Source of the DNA: Channa striata
Taxonomy: Eukaryota > Chordata > Actinopteri > Anabantiformes > Channidae
Direction: 5' to 3'
Length of the DNA stretch: 64,000 bases
Assembly: GCA_033026295.1 (NCBI GenBank)
Contig: CM065173.1
Location: 18,228,517 to 18,292,516, forward strand
Part shown: positions 25,934 through 38,190 of the stretch, piece by piece
Layout of the letters: the number at the start of each line of letters is the position of its first letter
Numbering within the stretch: the first letter of the stretch is position 1
Translations under genes and position numbers: made by a program
The notes under the pieces: generated by a model
Told to the model about the DNA's origin: nothing
Database searches by the model: none
What the model saw: only the letters and a program-made list of their open reading frames with translations

Positions 25934-27860
25934 AACATAGAGTAAATAAACTGATATTTAAGATGCTTAAAAAGCATAAAGTGCATGCCTCCATTTAAAA
26001 AACATGTTATCTCCACAAGACCCAACACTTATGCTGTAATCTGTCTTAATGGAGGATTTGTGCATCAGCAATCAGGCACAACACACATTTCTGAATATAT
26101 GAAAATATATACAAAAAAACAAAAATGTACAATATTTTGGCTCAGGGGAGTCAGCGCACTTAGTATTCAGAGCAGTTAATTAAAACTCGCTTGTTTATTT
26201 GCCGGTTTATTTTATCAGTGGCTCTGAATTTGTGGCTGTACATTTAATGTTAATCCCAGCAAGATGAATAGCAAAGGTTTCCGAGGCAGCTGATTACAGG
26301 TGCCAATCTCAAGAAAGTAAAAGTGAGTCATTTTTCATAAGGGAATTTACTCTACTGAAAATATGCCACCTGCCATTTTACTCCCCCCTATAATTGAGGA
26401 GCAGATGCCTTTGGATATTTTTGCTTTGACAGGCATCTTTATGTCCAAACTGAAATCTCTATTTCACATTTACTACTTCTACTCTCTGTGTTTTTTTCTT
26501 CTTTTAGGGAATGAACATGATGTGCCCAAAGGAAAAAGACAAAGATGGGAATGACGAGAGACTGGGAAAACCTCAGGGCAGACGTGCTACCAACGGTGTT
26601 TGCTCTCATTTGCTTCAACCCCACCATCATCATGTCTCTGATTACTGGAGTCTGCTCGTCCTCAGACTTTCCCTCCGGTGTCGAGTTTATTTACTCTCCT
26701 CATATCAGGATGGAGATTTCTGGCCACTCTCTGGAGCAGTGGATGGAGGAGTGAGCTGGATTGTCTGGCCTTTCACTGACTGACGAGTTACTTTTGACAA
26801 TTTGTTTTGCTAAACTGCTTTTTGCAGGAATCATTCACAGCACTGAAACTTTTTCAGTGGCAGATTTTGTGGTTATTTTGTGTAACTTGAGATGTTTTGT
26901 GTTGATGCCATGAGTCTCTGATGACATGTTGTTTGTACATAAAATTAAAATGGTGTTAATATTTCACCGCAAACTCATCAGTACGTATCGAGTTCTGATG
27001 ATGCAGAGCCATTAGTGTTCATCATAGACTTTGGTCATTTTGAACAGCTGCCTCGGTGCTCCATGAATCTTAGAGTGAACCAACACTTTTCCAGTCAATA
27101 CCTCATACCGGTCACCTCCAAGCTTTGCGGTGCGCCCACTGTGCAATATGTCTTTGTGCCAAAATGTGTTCAGCGCCATGTGGTTCATTTGGACCCAGTT
27201 CAGCTCAGTAATTTCCTGCACTGTTTATTCTGCTGCACCTTGCAGATTTGACATCTTGTGTCGTCCTGCGAGAAAAGAAATCACTCTTAATCTCGCCTTC
27301 ATCTTGCTTGTCTGAATTAATCGTTCCATATCAGTCTTGTCAAGTACACAGCTAGTGCACAGTGTAAATGCTTGTCAGCTGGGTGGAAATAAGGAGAGGT
27401 GACTGCTGAGTCATGTGCGAATCTGTCTGTTATTGTTTGTCTTGTCACTCAAAGTCATTGGCATTTAGACTCACATTTACATTTGCATATATTTAACACT
27501 TTTTATTGAATGCATTTCTCATTAGATGTGGTTGTGTGGATGTGTTCGTGTGACATGCGTGCGTGTGTACCTGCAATTTCAACTCAAGTCAACTTAGAAA
27601 AGCCATTAACAATCATTTTATGCCCTTGTATTTTAGCTTTAAATCCATTAAAATGTATTTTTTTGAGATTGTCCAGTGTTACTTATGTGTTACAATAAAT
27701 ATCAAATCATTAAAATTAAACAAATGTCCTACCTCTCAAGCTTTGGTTTAGGACATTTGTACTTACAATCTGCTTTCTCGTACTGCCATTAAAGCAAGAA
27801 CATTCGAATAAGAACATAAATACACTGACTGCAATCGAACATGAATTATGCTGGACCACT
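25930..27860. other. Intergenic, possible tail of the cyclase remnant
   Basis: An acceptor-like site precedes GGAATGAACATGATGTGCCC near 26508, opening a Lys/Glu-rich frame that could be a last exon of the decayed cyclase. I cannot match it to the family. The rest is AT-rich with no gene. On the minus strand an AATAAA at 27502-27507 could end the transcript of the next gene. Confidence 0.35.
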
Positions 27861-27867
27861 CTCCCAG

Positions 27868-28677
27868 TCAGACAATGTTTGCCACTGACTGGTTATCAGA
27901 TGAACTGCACTTATAGGTGGCGTCCTCACGATCTAGGCTGCATTCGTTGCCCGTGTCCTTCGGTGATGGTCCAATGGAACAGTGGAAGCAGAAGGCATAG
28001 AGGAAGGCCAGCAGCAGAAGGAAGCAGACCACGCAAAAAATTACAACTATCAAGATGGTGTGCACTTGCATGTGCAGCTCCTCCCATGGGACCAGCGTGG
28101 TGGTGGTCAGCAAGGTTGTTCCAGCCGCCCTGAAACTGGGCTCAGTAGTCACTGTGGGTGAGTGTGGCTTCATGGATGCCAGGTGGGCGGCTTCGGGCAT
28201 GATGGGAGGACGTGTGCTCTTAAGGAATATTTTATTGCGACCTTAAAAAGAAAGACACCTTTAACTCTAGTTTGCCACAAGAAGAAATCTAAACTATAAT
28301 TAACTGGTCTAAGTCACCCTGTGGAAAACAAGTAGAACAAACATAATAAATCACTCTTTACACAGTTAATTTTATGCAGCATCAAAACATGAAGAAAATT
28401 AAATTAAAACTATATAGTTGCTTTGAGCGCCATCATTCCAGCAGCGGGCTCGTTATCTTTCTCTCCAAGAACCAAACACACATTGTCTTTTGTTCTTACC
28501 CGTGTTGAAGCAGTTCTGTTGTCCAGTCTCTCTGAGCAGGACTTCCTTTGATGAGCACAGCTTGGGAAAATGAAAGAAATGGAAAAACAGAGAGGCAGGG
28601 CTAGACTCAAGAAGAGAAGTGGCTGCCGGATCACGAATAACAGGGGAGGTTGCCATGGCAACACTAGCTGACATCAC
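27868..28677 (-). CDS. Unrecognised single-pass membrane protein, 2 exons
   Basis: Minus-strand exons 28677-28500 and 28241-27868 join with matching phase (1) across clean GT/AG sites to 183 aa. The first 59 residues are Ser/Ala/Phe-rich and low in recognisable motifs. Exon 2 holds a Ser/Thr/Pro-rich segment (TTEPSFRAAGTTLLTTTTLV), then one hydrophobic helix of about 25 residues (HTILIVVIFCVVCFLLLLAFLYAFCF), then a 40-residue polar tail with many Ser, Asp and Asn ending SVANIV. No cleavable signal peptide is obvious, so an outside N-terminus is only a guess. An in-frame ATG at 28200 would give a 110-aa form. It is not human SMIM3, a small membrane protein encoded near RBM22 in mammals. Family unknown; existence as a gene is supported by the intact frame across the splice. 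Confidence 0.6.
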
Positions 28678-28699
28678 ACCATCACCTTAAGATTATGTG

Positions 28700-30490
28700 T
28701 CCAAATGGCACTGGGTGATGTCAAACAGGTGAAAGTGCAGTGAGTTTGAAATACAGCTTAAGCTACGTTAAGTCCTGCCGTATAACAAGAACTCATTCGG
28801 GCAGATGTTTTACTGAAAACTGTGAAGCACAAAAATATGGGCCCCCGGTAAAAACTGCATCAAATCACTTATACGCAAAGAGCAAAGCCTCCTCATCAGG
28901 CCTGAGATGATTTCAGCTCTCTGACACTGCCACCTGTCGGCAGAGAACCACACACTGAAGGGCACACGGTGAAATGCAAACTCATCTCCCCATCAGTCCG
29001 GCTCCTGCGCCGTCTGCTCTCTTTCAAACTGCCACAATGATCCTTTAGTACAAATTGTAATTGGCCCCACACCCCCTGCTGTGCTCCCTCAACAGGAGTT
29101 GATGCCTAAAAAAAAAAAAAAAATGTTTTTGGGCCTTGCTCCAAATTTTAGTCCCCATGGAGATGACTCAATTATTCCACTGATATTCAGTCATTTTATT
29201 AACACTTCTAGCAAGTAAATCCAAAATCTGTTTTCCCCCAACCTACTCCTAAACGGCAGACAAAAGAAAAGCAAATAATAATAATAATTTGAATCATTTC
29301 ATACAAAGGAATAAGCCTGCCAGCTGATGTGATTTTAAAGGGCTTTCAGATAGTTAATTACACCTACTGACAATAGAAACAAAAGCTCCATTAGATCCAA
29401 CTGCATTTGAGTAGAGCCAAAGCGGCTGAATGGAAGACTTAGCCTACACTAAGGTTAACTGAAGGACGAATATACGGAGAAAGAGCCCAGGGCTGTGTGG
29501 CCCTCTAATCCTCATGGTTTTCCAGCCATTGTCCCCCGGGGAATCATGTGGGGACAGTGACAGAGGTCTGCGCAAATCAATAATCCTTTGGTGGTGGTGG
29601 GGGGGGGGGTTGATTTTAGCTTAGACTTTCCATCACAAGGTAGACTGTATTTCTGCTGGCAGGACACACACTGTTCACAGCTGGACACGGGAGGTGTCAT
29701 ATGGACAACTACCTCTGTGAAAATCCATCCTGACAAGCTCTGACAGAAGTATTGCTGTGAGACAGACTGCACGCTACATAACAGTCTCCGAATTAACATA
29801 CAAAACAAACCAAAAGGAACACGAGAGAAAGTTCCCTGCTGAAAATTAGTCAGCCTCTCTGCGTGTCACTTTGTGAACTGTTTGTTCTGCTGTTCCTTGA
29901 AGATTTGGAATCTCGATGTAAACTCGCTCTCGTGCTCGCATTTCCGTGTCTCTCTCACCACTCACTGTAAACGCTTTGACGTCGGGTAAGGAAATAAAAC
30001 AGCTGAGCGGGAGAGGACCAGCTGATTGTTGATCCCTTCTTTCGCTGACTAGTTTGTAAAACTAGTATTTGACCGTGTCTGCTCTAAATGAGGTGCACGG
30101 ATATGTGCATGTTTGGAGAATGTAAAGTCGAATTAACTACATATTTTATTGTCAAAAATTTCAAAACACATGCTTTACAATCATGTTATCTATGTAACTA
30201 CACAACCCCAGTAACTCTACTTCGGTACACAGCCAGTTTTATTAATATTGTTAGCACAGATTCACCAGACAGGGATCCTGGGGATAAAAGGATCAGAACA
30301 AACATTTGTAGTACAGAACTATAATTCATGTGCCTAATTAGCTTTCTGTCGCTAAAAATTTGAATATTATATTACGGTTACATTTGGAAAATGTCCATAA
30401 AAAACGTATTCTTTGAACAGAGCAGGGCCTGTCCTACGTGAGGGGTGATGACATTTCATTAAGCGACGTGTTTCTTTATCCCTTATGTGA
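28700..30490. other. Intergenic, no gene seen
   Basis: Holds an A15-like run near 29108, a G-run near 29600 and AT-rich sequence. No supported exon; a minus-strand AATAAA near 30144 may end the ARL3-like transcript. Confidence 0.5.
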
Positions 30491-30505
30491 TGCTGGTTTG
30501 CGGTT

Positions 30506-33500
30506 TCACTTTTCACTTTTCTTCTTATTCACAATGTTGTTGCAAATCCAGTTCATGCCATCCTGTTGGGGAAATCAGTAAGATTCATTCAAACAGTTTA
30601 GAAAATATCAATGAAAGAGGTTGTTGATTGAAATAAACAGTTCTAGCTGATTTTCAGTCCTTTTTTGTACAGCAAGAAAGGCAGGGAGCACTTTTTATAT
30701 GGTGAATAAGTTTCCATCTGAAGGAGAAATCAATAAATCAGAGCTGGATCTGACCTGAACTCCCTCCCCAGACACAGCTGAGCAGGCCTGAATCTGCCAC
30801 TCACGGTCCCGGTATGTATGGAGGTTGAGTCCCTCAGCGATCTCACTGGCTGGTGACGCTGTGGCCAGATCCTGCTTATTGGCAAAGATGAGCACTGGAA
30901 CGCCCTTTAGATTCTCCTCATCAATCAGCTCCGACAGCTCCTGCTCATGTGCACATGTACAGATTGGACTTAGAAGTGTTATTTTTGTACGTACAGAAAA
31001 ATTGCTCATGCAACTTAATTTAATTAAAGGTTGAATGTGTTAGTAGGATAATGTAAAACTGTGAATCAAGCTCACCAGCCCCGTCTCTTCAAACCTCTTC
31101 TTGTCTGCACTGTCAATTACGTAAATCTAAAAGTGCAAATACAGGGAAGTTTAATTCGACTAAACATACAAAAGCATTTCTACAAGTTATTCTACGAGTT
31201 ATTTCTATTTACAGAGCAACACAGTTCCTTTTCAAAAAGGTAACCAATTCCAAACTTGCACAAATGTGTGGGCTCCTGTCCTGACTAATTAAACATTACA
31301 AATCAAATGTGTTTTAAAAGCATAACAATTTATAAATTAACATTTTCCTAAAGTTGGAGCCTTTTATTTAGTGTTTCACTGACTTCACTGACTAACAGGA
31401 AGTTCACACTAACATATTAAATATGTAAAGAAAGTGTAAATGTCTCCCAGGGATAATACATTTGAATTGACTTGAATTCAGTTTACAGTGGTCACTCACC
31501 AACAGGTCTGTGTTTTCCAGGTACTTTTTCCAGAAGGGTCTGATTTTCCTCTGTCCTCCGATATCCCAGACGTTGAGTTTCATGCCATGGGAGGCCACAC
31601 TTTTAATGTTGAAGCCCTGAAGGGAAACACAAAGCTGGGGTCACTGTACTGTACATCACTGCCTTCAATTTATCGCGGTTCCGGTTGCAGCACCCGGAAA
31701 AGCTGCACAAATGAAGCAATTCATGGAGTGCAAATTTGCAAGAACACGGGCGCGTGTTTTTTAAATTAACCAGTTACTCTCTGCTGCATTCTCATCACGA
31801 ATCAGCAGGGGGGCGACATGTGCTCTAGGTGTTTACAGGGAAATGGTTCCGGTACGTTACCAGGTGGTAACGTTGTGTAACAACTTTATCCCGAAGACCA
31901 ACTAGGAGCAAATCTGAGGATAAGGAGGGATAAAGTTCAGTGTATGTGTTAATGTGTCAAGTCTCATTTAGCACTGCGCTGACTGTTGCCATGTGGCACT
32001 GGGCTGCATCCTCTTAACCTGGTGTCTGATGAGCAGGATGCAGCAGTACATCTGCTCTGTGTTTTACAGAGGTAATGCGAGGGTATTAATTAATCATATT
32101 AGAGGTTAGATAATCACATTGAAGGGGAGTAATGAGAAACAAGGACCAAAACTTGGTACTATCACGCTAACTTGCCCAAAATAGATGCAGACAGGAGCCA
32201 TGTCTGTAACCTGAGTAATCGACTCCAATTAAGTTTGACAGTCAGAGACATGGGAGAGAGAACGATGGAGCGGGACAGGACTGAATGAGTGTGTGTATGT
32301 GTGTGTGTGTATGTGTTAAGAGGCTGTACATGACTATGACCTGAGTGTAGAACAGGCATGAAAACAAAAAAACAAAGTCCAAGACATGGATCAGGACGCT
32401 TTGCCAGGAGTCTAGGATTTTCCGGCTCCAGGAAACGTGCGGGGGCATCCAAATCAGGAAGCGCATTTTTGTGCCTGGTTTATTTACCAGACTGTGCAAG
32501 GTACGATGATGAGACATACTCATTATTTCACACTGATCAATATGTATATGTAAGTGGACTGGCCAGTCATTTTATTTTACAGCACAAAGGTCATGTCAAT
32601 TACTTTGAGTGAGCATTGATTCAGCTGGTCTCACAGGAGTAGCTACAATCACGCTTCCTTTTATAATGATGGTCAGTGCCATGACAATGCCCCCAAAAAT
32701 GTGTGTGTGGGTGTGTGAGTTTACCAGAACACGACTTCCCCTCACCTGTGTCGGTGTGATGGTGTTCACATCCTCAGAGGCGAGGCTTTTCAGTAGGGTG
32801 GTCTTGCCGGCGTTATCCAACCCCAGGAGCACTATCCTGACCTCTTGCTCCGAGGATCCCTTCAGTTTCTCAATGACGGAGAGCAGGCCCTGGATAAAGG
32901 TAGGGCAGTTATTCATGGACCGGAATCAGCATTCACATAAATCCTTCAGGCAGGTCATTTGACCTAAAGTCAAACAATGGGCTCAACAATTTTACACTGA
33001 TTATGTCCTTGGATAATTATAATATGAAACCAGTAAAAAGAACACCCCTTATATCCCTCGATTAAAGGGGTAGGAGGTGTGTATGTGTTAGACACACACA
33101 TACATTATGTGGGTCCATCCTGACTGACCCATCCACCAACCGAACCCCAGGCCCCGGAGCTACCTTCATTCTGTAAGAATGAATCTGTCACTTCATTTAG
33201 AAAACCACCAGCGTTCATTAGAGCTCCATTCAAATAATGGTGCACTGTTTAATGTGATTAGTCTGAAGCACAAGTGCAGACTGCTGACAAAAGCATCTCT
33301 GCATTTTTAAATATTTGATATGAGATTGAAGCTTTTACAGTGCAATGAATTAATTAGAAGTTCCATTTCGGGGTATTGTTGTACTTATACTGAATCATCT
33401 CAATCTAACAAGCAAAGGAAGTTAGATAATCCAGACATTCTGGCAATTTATACATTGTGGAACAATGTGGATGATTTATATGTAAATATATCGAACCCCC

Positions 33501-33591
33501 TTCGAGTCAAACAATGCGCCCAAGGGCCACATTTGGTTTTATAGGTCCTGTAGTTCCAGATCAGATCACTAACCTTTTGAGCTTCTCCCAT
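30506..33591 (-). CDS. arl3l: ARL3-like small GTPase, 6 exons
   Basis: Minus-strand coding exons: 33591-33574, 32889-32746, 31616-31500, 31126-31076, 30940-30755, 30562-30506. All are in phase 0 and give 190 aa; ARL3 is 182 aa. The G-motifs are intact: P-loop GLDNAGKT (29-36), switch I TPTQGFN (51-57), switch II WDIGGQ (71-76), NKQD (131-134) and a SAVSG G5 loop. Segments such as GFNIKSV, IYVIDSAD, RFEETG, ASEIAEGLNLHT and GEGVQDGMNW are typical of ARL3. ARL3 releases lipidated cargo from UNC119 and PDE6D in cilia. The N-terminus is MGEAQK plus GLLSVIEKL instead of the bare amphipathic start of ARL3, and the C-terminus is NKKKSEK instead of ending in KKK. A good Kozak context (GCCACCATGG) supports the start. 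It is likely a fish ARL3 paralogue; the symbol is approximate. Confidence 0.92.
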
Positions 33592-33599
33592 GGTGGCGT

Positions 33600-34530
33600 G
33601 TTTCCTGTGGCTTGGCTGAAGAGCTGCAGCTACATTCTCCAGTAAAGCCGTGTTAACTATGTGGATTGCTCAGGTTATCGGTCCAGAAATGGTCCCAGCA
33701 GCTCCAGTTTTTTTCCTTTTCTTCCTCAATAAACTTTGGTGGGTTATGTTCTGTGTGTGTATGTGATAGTAATGTCTACCTGGGTATCAATTAGTCCTCA
33801 CTGTCGCAGAGTTAGCAAACAGGAAGAGGGGGAGGGTGGATGGGACTGGGATTAAGAGGCCAGAATTAGCCCTAGTCATCCATGCAAAGGCCACCCAATC
33901 CACCGCCCCCCCTCCCTCCCCTGTCCATCCCCACATCTCCACTTTGCTGTGGCTTTACCTGGATTATCCCTTGGCCACCTGCTGCAGGATGAAACTCAAT
34001 AGACAAGCCTTCCCAACACACTCACACAGAGGAAAATTATCAGCATAAAAAAAATTCAGATATATTGCCATATGGATATGGGGAAAAGTGCTGTTAATGC
34101 AGAAAAAACAAACACACTCCTGAAAGCACCATGACTGACACTGTGCATGGAGCTACAAGGGATTATATCATGTTGTTGAGCCAGGGAATTTGGGATTTCT
34201 GTGTCACGAGTAAACTCTCAAATCCCACATCTTTCACTCTCTTGGAGTGAAAATCATTATCACCCATATACCCATCACGCTCTGGCCACTACAGCGGCTC
34301 TCTGTGGTGTGTATTCTGGTGAGTGGAGCATTCAGCCAGATTAGTTTGAGCATGCCTGTCCCGCGTTTGGATTAAAACATTTCGAGTCTCTTTTCCTCAG
34401 CTGAACAGGCGTCTGGTCAGTTGGCCCAGTTACCATGAATACCGGCGTTACACAATCAATCAACCCGGGTCTGGACATGGCTGCATACATGTAAACACGT
34501 AAGCTCACAATTAACCTCAAAGACAGTTAT
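33600..34530. other. Intergenic with ARL3-like 5' flank
   Basis: The first few hundred bases should hold the promoter and leader of the ARL3-like gene; a C-rich tract lies at about 33900-33930. No other gene seen. Confidence 0.45.
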
Positions 34531-34539
34531 TAAAGAGGT

Positions 34540-34545
34540 TTTATT
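34540..34545 (-). terminator. Poly(A) signal of the Ig-domain gene
   Basis: Minus-strand AATAAA about 80 nt past the stop of the Ig-domain gene. Confidence 0.5.
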
Positions 34546-34625
34546 TTTACTTCAAATATTACAACAACAACTACAAACTATTTCACAAGATCAGTTTGCA
34601 ATTCATTTTGAGTGGGTTAGCTTTT

Positions 34626-36339
34626 TTAAGACTCTCTTGACGCAAACTGAGCTGGGCTGCCACTCTGCCCACCCTGCACCCTCTGTTTCCTCCGCTCTTT
34701 GTGTTTGTCTGCAAAAAGAAAGAGGGGAGGTGTCACACTTTCGAATGACTTTAAAGAATATTCACACCCTACATTTAAAAAATAAATAATCCAATAATAA
34801 TCCAGCAGTTTTCTTAAAAGTGTTAGATAAAATAATGTTGCTAGAATCGGCAGTCGATTAATTGAACACAAAGACTGGCGAAAGGGGAATAAACCTAGAC
34901 TGGCTCTGTCCACCGGCACCTCTAAAGTTAATTTATTGTTTTACATGTTGTTGTGTTGAACTATTCCTTAGTGCAGGCATATTGAAGGTTGTTTTTGAAA
35001 AGTTCAAATTTTTTCTTTATTTAATATTTGCCTACAGTTACAGCCATAAATTTGCAAACGTGACATCTCTCTTTATCTGTTTTTTGTGTTAAGCTTATCT
35101 AGCAGCTGACTACGTTTGTTTATTAAATATAAGGTTTCAGTCCTATTGATTTTCTCATCTAACTCTTGGAAAATGGAAATGCTCTATTTGCTTTTTAATA
35201 CATTATTTTACATAAACAACAGTATCATCATTTGCATCATCCACCAGCCTGAACTGAGCTCTTACCATTATCTCTTTTCAGCTTGAACTTCATAGCCAAC
35301 CCCATAATCAGAATCAGAAGCAAAGCTGAAACACCACAGATCACCAGGATGATCACACTTTGGTCTAGATAAGGGGACACAATGAGAAAATATGCCAGCA
35401 TGTGTCACTGAGGAGTTTGAGCATTTCATTTTTCATAAGTTACGAGCCATTCAAGGTATCTGCTCTGTAATGTTCAGTGTAGATACTGTGAACGCAGAAT
35501 ATACAGTCCTCTGGATAATGTATTAAAATACACATTCTATGTTACGAAGATCAAGCAGGGAGACTTACTTTCTATAATGACACTGTATGGCGGAGATTCA
35601 CAACTGTCATATGTGCTATTCACAACACAGCTGTACGAGCCCGAATTGTCTGAAAGCACTTTTGTCAGAACCAGCTCGCTTGTGTTTTGGCTTGTACTCA
35701 TCATCTGCCCATCCTTTTTCCACGAAAAGGTCAGACTCCCATTAGAAATGTTATGCACACACGACAGAGTGATGTCATCACCTTCTTTGGGACTGGGGTT
35801 GGTACTGTTGATAATAACCTGAAATGCTGATGGGGAGAGTAAATATTTAAAATGAGGGAAGCAATTGTGATAGTGTCAGGTAAAGACTTACATCACCTAA
35901 CTCTAGGTCTGTGTCACAGATAAGGATGTTGCTACAGATTACCTGGGCTGCAGTTTTCTGAAAGGGTTTCTAGAGTGAACAGTAAACATGGAAAATAATC
36001 AGTACAGTCCTGTAGCATTAGCTCCACTTATTTTTTATGATGATATTTATTTATCAGTTATGAATGTTTCTGTTCTCTTACAAATTGGCAATAGCCTACA
36101 AGAAGAATAATTAAATTTAACAGCATGTCAGCATAAAGGTTCCCTTTTTTTTGGTTGGTTTTATCATTTGTGGTGTTACATGGCAGACACAGGATAAGAA
36201 CACACACAGATGTTCACATGTACAGTGAACACCTAAACAGAAAATAAAGAAATGCATATTAATGTAAAATACAAAGAGGCTTCTTACCCATGAGCAGATC
36301 CCCAAAGAAAAGAGCAAGTAATATCTTTGTGCCGACCAT
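34626..36339 (-). CDS. Small one-Ig-domain receptor (SLAM/CD2-like), 5 coding exons
   Basis: Minus-strand exons: 36339-36288 (signal peptide, MVGTKILLALFFGDLLM), a 27-nt microexon at about 35968-35942 (ETLSENCSP), 35826-35569 (Ig domain), 35364-35266 (membrane helix), 34708-34626 (tail). All junctions are phase 1, the usual arrangement for Ig-superfamily genes, giving 172 aa, or 163 without the microexon. The Ig domain shows TLSC, FSWKKDG and SGSYSC, with about five N-glycosylation sequons. The helix is SVIILVICGVSALLLILIMG, followed by a Lys/Arg-rich 35-residue tail with no tyrosine, hence no ITIM or ITSM. The WKKDG and YSC pattern recalls the CD2/SLAM/CD48 group, but orthology is not claimed. 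A leader exon probably ends at 36550. Likely a rapidly evolving immune-type surface protein; the family call is inference. Confidence 0.75.
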
Positions 36340-36549
36340 TTTCGTTTTGTGGAAACAATTTCTTTAGGTTAGGTATTAGATAAAAAAGAATAAGACAAAC
36401 AACACAACAAAATAACAGCATTTAAAACTTAGTTTTAGTAACAAACATGAAGCACTGGCACATTTAACAACTTCTAGATGTTGTGCTATATATTCTACAT
36501 TATAAATCTAAAACAAAATCTTAGAAAGCTCTTTTTTATTTTATTTTAC

Positions 36550-36605
36550 CTGCGGTGCTCTTGTCTCCTCACACACTGCTGTATTATGACCTGCTCTGCT
36601 TTGCT
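36550..36605 (-). other. Probable 5' untranslated exon of the Ig-domain gene
   Basis: On the minus strand GAGCACCGCAG is followed by GTAAAATAAA, a fair donor at 36550, about 210 bases upstream of the signal-peptide exon. Its 5' limit is not determined. Confidence 0.4.
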
Positions 36606-37303
36606 TAACCCAAAGGTCTTTTCATTGGAAAAGGCTCGACCGAACTGATCATAAACACTGATACCAATGCAAATTTAACTTCATTCCAGGAAATTAATGA
36701 CACAAACAATACCCCTGTTTGTGTGTTTGTAGATGGGAGGGTTGAGCGCAAAGGCATGAGATTATTGTTGCTGTATGTTGTTGAGCGATACTGTGTTTTA
36801 GACTTTTTACAGAAAAGAGAAGAGAAATATGTAAAAGTGAAGCCGATACTCACACAACATGACAGAGACATGTTATAATCTGTTATCAGCAAAAAGGTGG
36901 ATTACTTATGCAAACGTTTGCCCACATTATATGATGGGATGCAGAACATTTTTTATGTAAAGTTATTATGTTTAACTTTCCTGAATTTGAATTCATTATT
37001 CCCTTTTCTCTTGTAAGGTCTTTATTCACTAAGTGTCCAGTAGAGAGTGCTGCTGATCATCCATCTTGTTTCTGGACGGTTAGGCACTCAGTGTCACAGG
37101 CCGCACCATATCCCACAATGCAATGGGAGGCCGGGTGGCCACTGGGCAGATGTCCAAAACACAAAAAATGATCACACTCCCTACACAAGGCTGAAACGCA
37201 GACACACAAATTAGGGTTGGATTTAAACAAACCAGGTGAACATGCAAAGTCCGAACCGAAATAAACTGCTTTGTAAATTCAAATGACCTGTGAGCCACCT
37301 CAC

Positions 37304-37430
37304 CGCTCGTCCATCGCGGACAGTCCAACAACAGTCTAAGCAGCAAAGCCCAGAATAATGAGCCCACCGCAACAATGAAGGCTAATGGAAACACTCGGGT
37401 GTCCTCAAACCTAATGATGCTGGCCTCCAT
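37304..37430 (-). CDS. Orphan candidate first coding exon with signal-anchor
   Basis: From the ATG at 37430 the minus strand reads MEASIIRFEDTRVFPLAFIV, then a hydrophobic run (AVGSLFWALLLRLLLD) and CPRWTS, ending in phase 1 at a good donor (GACGAGCG then GTGAGG). This looks like the N-terminus of a membrane or secretory protein. I could not find a following exon that clearly belongs; the phase-1 exons of the Ig-domain gene would fit mechanically, making it a possible alternative first exon of that gene. Unrecognised. Confidence 0.35.
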
Positions 37431-37439
37431 TTGGTTTTT

Positions 37440-38190
37440 AATCCAACCTCAAACCATAAAAAAGATAACCATCAGTTATTCAAAAGGTACGGTGCAGGTA
37501 AACCACTGCTGTCAGTCTGTCTGCTCCTGAAAAAAAAGGCCGGGAGAGCAACTCTGAAATGTTCAAATCAGCAAAGTTAAAGTCTGTAGGTTCATGGGAG
37601 AATACAAACAAATATGTATTTATTTATTTACTAAGCTGTTGCTGTAATCAGCTTATTTCATTTTTACATTTAGTTTTTCCATCAGACATTTCTGTTGCTT
37701 GATCAAATCAAGTTGAACCCACGTTTAAAGTCATTTCATCCGTGGAGTCCTAAGATAACATGCAGTTCCATAGTAAGTAAAGACAAAAACACGTGGAAAA
37801 TTACATAACCGTTTAAAAATCATGTTCATTAACCACAAATATGATCGGATGAGACATGTAGCAAGCAAATATTCTACTTATGAGGGTTAGCATGTCATTA
37901 GCAAGCCAACGTCCAGTCAACATGCTAATATTAATAAAACCTAAAAGAAAGGAGGGAGCTAAGTAAGTTATGTTCTGTGATATGGTGGCATCTCCCAGCA
38001 CATTATTTAATGAACTTTTAATTTCACAAACATCTTTCTAGAACAGATGGTGCTTAACGCTAATTGGCACAAAGTGTTTAAAATGTTTTATTAGAAAATA
38101 ATAAAAAAGCAATTAACGGCAAGCCTCAAATAAACGTAATAAGTTATAGTATGACATTTTTTTTATGATATCCTGGGAAAACAAAACCGC
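37440..38190. other. Intergenic upstream of rgs14
   Basis: AT-rich sequence with no supported exon, separating the minus-strand genes from the rgs14 promoter. Confidence 0.45.

Noticed and set aside
27868..28200. SMIM3 orthologue
   Set aside because: Length, helix and tail differ from the very short SMIM3; only neighbourhood suggested it.
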